NCBI GenBank assembly: GCA_025506515.1
Contig: JACCIX010000083.1
Span: 1 to 64,000 of the forward strand
DNA length: 64,000 nucleotides
From: Flaveria trinervia
Lineage: Eukaryota; Streptophyta; Magnoliopsida; Asterales; Asteraceae
Direction of reading: 5' to 3'
Below the pieces are notes generated by a model. The model worked only from the letters and a program-made list of their open reading frames with translations. It ran no database searches and was not told where the DNA came from. The first letter of the stretch is position 1. Every line of letters starts with the position of its first letter. This document shows positions 58,306 to 64,000 of this stretch, one piece after another. Both the position numbers and the translations under genes were made by a program.

Positions 58306-59435
58306 TGAAAAGTCGAAGTCAAGGTATGAAATTCATGGTTTTTAAGTGTTCTTAACTCGCCTTGCCTCGGTTGTATGCTTATGTGTATTGTGTGTGTTAT
58401 TAGTGAGTTTCTATGCGGTTGAACTCAATTGCAAACGAGTTTGGGAGAAGCCATACTCAAGAGCTACAACAGTGAGTTCTAGAACCCCTCTTTTACATGC
58501 TTTAACTGATTTTAGGGTTGGAGATGCATGATTGAACTTTTTATAAAACTTGGGTTTCATACTCGTATGTTGAATATGTGTATGTTGCGAGTATGGTGTG
58601 ATTTTGATCTATGTTCATGCTTGATGATGTTATGGTTGTGTTTCTAAGGCTTAGAATGTATGATTTAAGATTAGAGCATGATAGATGATGTTTGGGGACC
58701 GAATTATGATGATAAGTGTGCCCTAGACTGCTCATGCACCCAAACAGTAGTTCATACACCTGAATTTAGAAAACTGCCTAAGTGTAAAAAGAAATGCGGA
58801 AGAACAAAAAGAAATGCGGAAGAACAAAAAGAAATGCGGAAGAACAAAAAGAAATGCGGAAGAACAAAAAGAAATGCGGAAGAACAAAAAGAAATGCGGA
58901 AGAACAAAAAGAAATGCGGAAGAACAAAAAGAAATGTGGATGAACAAAAAGGGAAATGCAGATAAACACTTAGAATATTTTCTGACTTTTTGGGAAAAGG
59001 TGGAAATGTAGGCTTTGACTTAGGAGGTTCCCAGGGGCTATGTAAGTTGACTTTTTGAGGTCATAGATGGTATGATGGGCATGTTATGATGTATGATTGA
59101 TGCTTATGTATGATGGTATGTATGATATATGTTATGTATGTATGATGATGCCCTGTATGATAATGTTGACTGTGTATGTTGATGTTCCTTATTATTATGT
59201 ATGATTATTTTCCCTTGGCTTTACGTTTAATGTTAATGAATGAAATGAAAGTATTATGTAACGTAAAGTGGAAGATAATGAAAAGAAAAACGAAATGAAG
59301 AATGCATGTATTAATGAATGAACGAATGTAAGAAAGGCTTGCAAGCAAATGTATGGAGGTTCATACTCAATGCGGAGTGTTAGCTCAACCGTGTACGGGT
59401 TAGCTACCCCATAAGGATGCACATTGGGCTTAATT
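58306..59435 (+). repeat. Gypsy LTR fragment, right part
   Basis: Continues the LTR begun at 16522. GCTCAACCGTGTACGGGTTA and GATGCACATTGGGC match the solo LTR around 8879-8935. It ends where the right fold-back arm begins, so the last third of the LTR is missing. Confidence 0.65.
58790..58947 (+). repeat. Eight-copy 20-bp tandem repeat GAAATGCGGAAGAACAAAAA
   Basis: Seven virtually perfect units and a final diverged one (GAAATGTGGATGAACAAAAA). Because 20 is not a multiple of three, all three frames stay open on both strands, giving several overlapping spurious frames. The word AAATGCGGA(A/T)GAA also occurs in the E4 LTR. Confidence 0.95.
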
Positions 59436-59673
59436 CATGTAATTTACTATTTATTAAAATTTATGTATGTCATAAAATTTGTAGTAACTTTTAAATCTAA
59501 CTTTGAGGACCAAAAGTGTAATGTATTAATAAAATTTTGAACTAACTCTGTAATTTTCAAAATTTTAGGACCAAACTTACAATAACTATACAAAAAGTTT
59601 AAACTAACTTTACAAATTTAAAGTTTAGTACCAAACATTCAATCTAATCAAACTACAGAGACTATGCATGCAA
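59436..59673 (-). repeat. Right arm of the fold-back/MITE-like element
   Basis: Inverted relative to 15486-15628. It contains two partial copies of a unit of about 70 bp (…AACTAACT..ACAATTT..GGACCAAAC). It ends ACTATGCATGCAA. Confidence 0.5.
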
Positions 59674-59708
59674 TATTATTTTAATACATTACACTAAATA
59701 TTCTTTTA

Positions 59709-60692
59709 GGTAGCGTTTGGTATGCAGGAATGATGGGCGGAATGGAATGAACCATTGAGGGTGAATGGATAAATACATGTTTGGTTGGTGGAGGTAATAG
59801 AATGAACCATTACGTAGTTGATTCCATTCCCTCAAATTCATTCCATCCACTCCCCCTTCTTTTTTCTCATTCCATACCTTCTTCCATCATTAGTCATCAA
59901 CACCACCCGCCACAACAACCACCACCGACCACCAAGATCGCTCGTCACCAGCAACCACCACCAGCCACCACCGCCATCGCAAGAAACCACCTCCGAAGGC
60001 CACCACCGACATCGCAAGAAACCACCTAAGGCCACTGTTGCCTCCGGAAACCACCTCCGGCCATCACAGCCGTTGAAAACCACCGCCAGCCACCACTGTT
60101 GCTAGAAACCGCCGTCGTCAGCCACCACTGCTGCCGGAAACTACCGCCAATGAAAACCACTGCTAGCCACCACCACCACTAGAAACCACCACCGGCCACC
60201 ACCGACACCGAAAACCACCATCGGCCACCACCGCCACCGGAAAGTACTGTCGGAAACCACCGCCGCCGGAAACCACCGCCGCCGGAAACCACCATCAGCC
60301 ACCATCGCCGCCGGAAATAGCCGCCGGAATCCACCGTCGGCCACCACCGTCGCTGGAAACCACCGCCGCCGAAAACCACCGCTGGGCACCACCGTCGCCG
60401 GAAACCACCACCGCCATAAACCACCGTCGGCCACCACCGCCTCCGGAAACCACTGCCGCCGGAAACCACCTCTGGCCACCACCTTCGCTCGCCATCACCA
60501 TCATAACTACTTTTACACTTCATTGTTTCGATTTTTATACCTAACAAATAAAACAAAGATGGTTCATTTATTACTAAAGGACAACCAAACGGAACAATAA
60601 AATGTAGTGATTCATTTCATTCTCTTATTCGTTCCATTCTCTTATTCATTCCATTTCTTCGTCCAATCCATTACCTCATACCAAACATACCC
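59709..60692. mobile_element. MITE-like element with minisatellite core
   Basis: The ends are inverted: left GTAGCGTTTGGTATG, right CATACCAAACATACCC. Both are followed inwards by GGAATGGAATGA/TCATTCCATT-type sequence. This end type resembles hAT-like MITEs. No clear 8-bp target duplication was found. The core is a CCACCGCCGGAAA minisatellite. Confidence 0.5.
59890..60485. repeat. CCACCGCCGCCGGAAA minisatellite
   Basis: About 35 degenerate units of roughly 15-18 bp (GGAAACCACCGCCGCC, GGCCACCACCGTCG). It keeps several frames open on both strands (Gly/Arg/Trp/Phe-rich on minus, Pro/His/Thr-rich on plus); these are not genes. Confidence 0.9.
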
Positions 60693-60851
60693 TTATACTT
60701 TTAGAATATGATCATCCTTATATATCCATCTATATAATTTGGAATTCATATGTTATTTAACAAAAGGAAAAACGAAATTCAACAAAATTTCATAAATATG
60801 GAAAACTTAATTTATATCTAATCTATATATAACTAGTTCTTACTAACTCTT

Positions 60852-61704
60852 TGTTGGATCAAGAAGAAGGCTAATGCAACCATGGAACTTTTGAAGGTTG
60901 TAGAGTTCTTCTGAAGACAAAGGGAAAGTTCAACTTTCGAAGACAGAACTCTACTTTCGAAGACAAATGCATACTTCCGAAGTTCAAGACTTAGAAGAAT
61001 AAAGTAAAGACCACTTCCGAAGTATGATGAAAAGAAGAAGTCTCCAAGCCTTGGAAGAAGCAGCCTCTTCCGAAGTATAAAGTGGTTTCGGAAGTACTTA
61101 CTCTTCCGAAGCCATTGCTATAACCATTTAACCTTCGGTAGAGTAAGTACTTCCGAAGCCATTTAACCTTCGGAGGACACTGCTATAACCAGTGAACACA
61201 AGTATGGTCTCTGACACTCGCTGCAGACTTCTGATACAGCATGGCTTCTTCCTAAAGAACCATGTTGTTGACCATACTTTATTCCACTGTTTACATTTTC
61301 ATGATAGTATAGTTGCCATCTTTAGTTGGTGACAAAAGGTAAGTCAGGGACATGTCCTGACTACCAAATCTCAAATAAGACGTTATCCGAGATACCTTAA
61401 CTATAATCTTGTAGTATAGGCTTTAGCTAAAGGATCCCAGCTGGTATCAAAGTATATCCGGCTGTAGATAGTATTATATATAGGTTCTCCTTGTAACTCA
61501 TAGAGTAGAGATTATCATCTGCTTGTAAGAGTCGTTGTATCTTGAGTTGAGAATCAATATATAAAAGTATCTTGAATATTATCTTTCTTTGTTCTTAGTT
61601 ACTTTTCATATTGTGATCAACTCTTATTGATTTTTACCCGAGTGTGATTCTAGGTGAGTTTGAGAGAAAACCTTTGTGTTTAAGTGACAAACACCAATCC
61701 TGCA
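60852..61704 (+). repeat. E6 5' LTR (853 bp)
   Basis: Begins TGTTGGATCAAG and ends CCAATCCTGCA before the PBS. It carries an array of ACTTCCGAAGT/CTTCGGAAG palindromic words (60940-61165) and a TATA box within TTATATATAGG (61474-61484). The left boundary is inferred from TGTTGG and the 3' boundary from the PBS; there is no second LTR in the window to confirm either. Confidence 0.75.
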
Positions 61705-61706
61705 AT

Positions 61707-61718
61707 TGATATCAGAGC
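61707..61718 (+). other. E6 primer-binding site
   Basis: TGATATCAGAGC, the initiator-Met PBS with one change. Confidence 0.8.
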
Positions 61719-61821
61719 TTCTCAGGCTCTTGATTGTTTGATCTAACCATCCAAATCAACCTGTTTTCACTCCTACCTACCACCCACTCACTTAATAGCC
61801 CTCAACAAATCTAAAGTAGAG

Positions 61822-64000
61822 ATGGGGACGATAACCAAAGCACCCATCATCACCCCCTGAAAACTTCAGGTCTTGGGGTAGAAGAATGGAAGGCTTTACT
61901 AGATACGAAGACAACAAAATGTGGAACTCCATTGTCAATGGACCGTACAAGCCAAAGGTGGCTTCACCTGGTGAAAACGGTGCCATGATAGAGAAAGATG
62001 TCGAGGACTATTCTGATGAAGACAGAAAGAAGATGGACATCGATAACAATGCTATGACTATTCTCATGACTGCAATACCGAACTCTATTATGGTGGGGTT
62101 CGAGCATTGCAAGACTGCCAAAGAATTGTTTGATGCACTTGCTCAAATGTATTCTTGTTCCAACGACTCAAAGAAGGACTCATTGAAGCAGCAGTTCGAG
62201 AACCTCACTCATATTGCTAAAGAGACCCTCAGCCAGCAGTACTTCAGGTACATGGATCTTATCTCTTCCCTTCAGTCTGTGAAGATCACTCCTGAACTTA
62301 GAGATCTCACCAGAAAGTTTATGAGTGCTCTTCCAAATGAGTGGACATTCTACTATGTCTCTATCAAGAGAACAGAAAACTTGAACACTCTTTCCATGAC
62401 TGAGATCTATGGCATCCTTGATGGATACCGTCTAGAGATGGAGAGTAAGAAGGGCCACCAAACAAGCAGACCTATGAGTCTTCCTGCTAGCAATGCTTTA
62501 ATGGTTGCTGAAGGCTCATTAACCCTTCAACCTCAGCATTTCCTGACTTATCAGCAGCCATCCTGCTCTTTTGGTCCCTACATCACTTATCCTGAGACTC
62601 CAAGGTCTCAACAGGCTCAACACAATCCCTTCCAGGAAAGTTGTGCCTTTGTTTCAAGAGGTGGACACTCAGGAGATTTTCAATACTGCTTTGATGATCT
62701 TGAGTGTTTAGCCCAGATGACGTAGAATACATGGACATTGTCTAGAAAATGGCTCTCTTAACTTATAGAGCAAAGAAGTTCTTTAAGAGAACTTGAAGGC
62801 ATTTCCCTCAAAACCCAACTACCAGCAAGTTCGGGTTCGACAAGACCAGGGCAAAGTGTTACAACTGTAACCAACTGGGTCATTTTGCAAGGGAATGCAA
62901 GGCTCCCAAGACTAATCCGGGTACCCCATAGGCCTCCACACATCCCTCAACCTCAAAGCCCACTGAGAAGTCGACTGAAACAGCCACAATGGCTCAAGAA
63001 GTTGACTGGAGCTTCATGGTACAGGATGTGACTCCTGTTCAAGCTCTCATGGCCGGAACAGATGATGCCCAGGTATATGAACATCTCTGCACTCCAGCCT
63101 GTATAGCTAAAGTTAAACTCTATCAGGATTACAATATGGAAATCAGATATGACATTGAGTCTTTAAATATTCTAAAATCTGATTTTAAAAGAGCTGAATC
63201 TGACTATCAAAAGAAAATTGATGAGTTGGAGAAAACCGTATCTCTTTTGAAACATGAACACACCAACTACAAGACTCAAATCAAGGATCTGATATCCAAA
63301 TTGTCTGAGGCTCAAGCCCAACTTGTCATTACTGAGGCTCAGGCCAGGAAGCATGCTATCTCTGAGCAGAACTTCCAAGCTATTCTTGCATCATCCTCCC
63401 ATTCCAAACTCTGTTATTAGAACAAAGAAGGATTGGGAACCAATGAAATTGCTCCACCACATTCCTATGAGTCTATTAGACAGCCTAGATGTGGTACTGA
63501 AGAGCAAGAGTTTCCAACTGCTGACCCTTTTTCCGAGAGTTAAAGGATGAGGTACCAATAGTGGCCACCACAGGGAAGGAACAGGTAGATATACCCATCG
63601 CCTCCTATGATGATCAAATCCTAACCAATAAAGCCAGAAGAAGCAGAGATAAAGCTGATAGGAGAACTGCTAAGAAAGTGGTTGAATCCAAACTGAAGAT
63701 TGACCCCAAACGGAAGGGTGTCTTTGTCTCAGCTGGATTCCAAGTGTTAGGTACTTCTGATTTAGGAAAGGAATGTAATACCAGCATTCATGTCCTACCA
63801 AAGGGTCAGAAGTTAAAGGGAAAAGTTGCCGACGAAGAAAAGAAAACCAAGAAAAAACAACCCTCACTTCCCAAAAGACTAACATTGCATGCATCATGTG
63901 TGGCCTGCAAAATCACATGGCAAAAGATTGTTACTACAATCCTGCAAGCACACATTATGCAAATAATGTTAGAAAAGAAGAATTCAGGGAAGGTTTCACA
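61822..64000 (+). pseudogene. gag: E6 gag, disrupted, truncated by window end
   Basis: Starts MGTITKAPIITP at 61822, then a frameshift near 61858 into the main frame (MEGFTRYEDNKMWNSIVNG). The UBN2-type core has ELFDALAQMYSCS and LKQQFENLTHIAKETLSQQYFRYMDL. Zinc knuckle 1 is at 62857-62898 (CYNCNQLGHFAREC). A coiled coil (63120-63400, heptad-like KKIDELEKTVSLL) and a Lys-rich part follow. Zinc knuckle 2 is at 63890-63931 (CIMCGLQNHMAKDC). Breaks: stops at 62723-62725 and near 62930, and frameshifts near 62725-62830, 63420 and 63550. Confidence 0.85.

Larger units (their letters stand above)
60852..64000 (+). mobile_element. Copia element E6 (Sirevirus-like), 5' part, cut by window end
   Basis: 5' LTR, PBS and most of gag. 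The same double-zinc-knuckle gag architecture as E2-E4 places it in the same group. Whether it has a 3' ORF is unknown. Confidence 0.88.

Noticed and set aside
58732..59011. Overlapping frames on both strands rich in KKCGRTKRNAEEQKEM or FFRISFCSSAFLF
   Set aside because: They are generated by a 20-bp tandem repeat with no stop in any frame; no start context, domain or homologue-like feature.
59781..60556. Several Gly/Arg/Trp-rich and Pro/His-rich frames
   Set aside because: They are shadows of the CCACCGCCGGAAA minisatellite within a MITE-like element.
59709..60692. Exact 8-bp target duplication around the MITE-like element
   Set aside because: TTCTTTTAG on the left and TACTTTTAG on the right look similar, but the right copy is several bases beyond the inverted end, so the match is not convincing.
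1..64000. Cellular protein-coding genes, canonical tRNA or rRNA genes
   Set aside because: None was recognised; every credible coding block belongs to an LTR retrotransposon.

Overview
The window is plant nuclear DNA made almost entirely of nested LTR retrotransposons. I found no host gene. The Ty1/copia elements look like the Sirevirus (Maximus/SIRE) lineage: initiator-Met-type primer-binding sites (TGGTATCAGAGC and close variants), large Gags, Sirevirus-like RT/RNase H, and a long extra reading frame between pol and the 3' LTR. Together with the style of these 3' frames this suggests a repeat-rich eudicot, most likely Asteraceae. The family-level call is inference, made without any database search.

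Layout. (1) 1-6864 (+) is the 3' part of copia element E1: the end of pol, an array, an internal TATA box, the 3' ORF and the 3' LTR. E1 sits in another copia RT fragment (6865-7515). (2) 7516-12397 holds two different Ty3/gypsy LTRs around a scrap of gypsy pol end and polypurine tract; the second LTR carries a tRNA-like (SINE-like) head. (3) 12398-15485 is AT-rich with one decayed minus-strand copia RNase H remnant. (4) 15486-59673 is a nest: a fold-back element is split by a gypsy LTR fragment (16522-59435). That fragment is split by copia E3 (16750-58300, exact 5-bp target duplication AGAGC). E3 is split by copia E2 (17813-30070, minus strand) and copia E4 (40866-55912, exact target duplication GGCTC). 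(5) 59709-60692 is a MITE-like element filled with a CCACCG-type minisatellite. (6) 60852-64000 is the 5' LTR and gag of copia E6, cut by the window end.

All coding regions are broken by stops and frameshifts, many of them single C-to-T or G-to-A changes at Gln and Trp codons. E2 is youngest: its LTRs differ by about 15 substitutions and 3 indels in roughly 804 bp, counted by eye. The E3 and E4 LTR pairs differ visibly more.

The most interesting signal is organisational. E1/E2, E3 and E4 each carry a 3' ORF module of about 4-7 kb. It appears to have its own TATA box and, in E3 and E4, a candidate 5'-leader intron. Each family has its own array of short palindromic or iterated motifs, and the same motif array lies upstream of the TATA box in the LTR and again upstream of the internal TATA box of that element. 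This looks like a two-promoter retrotransposon whose accessory gene is co-regulated with the genomic RNA through a duplicated enhancer array. The 3' ORF proteins share a recognisable core across the three families. E2, E3 and E4 also share a stop codon followed 16-21 nt later by a splice-acceptor-like AG at the gag/protease junction.
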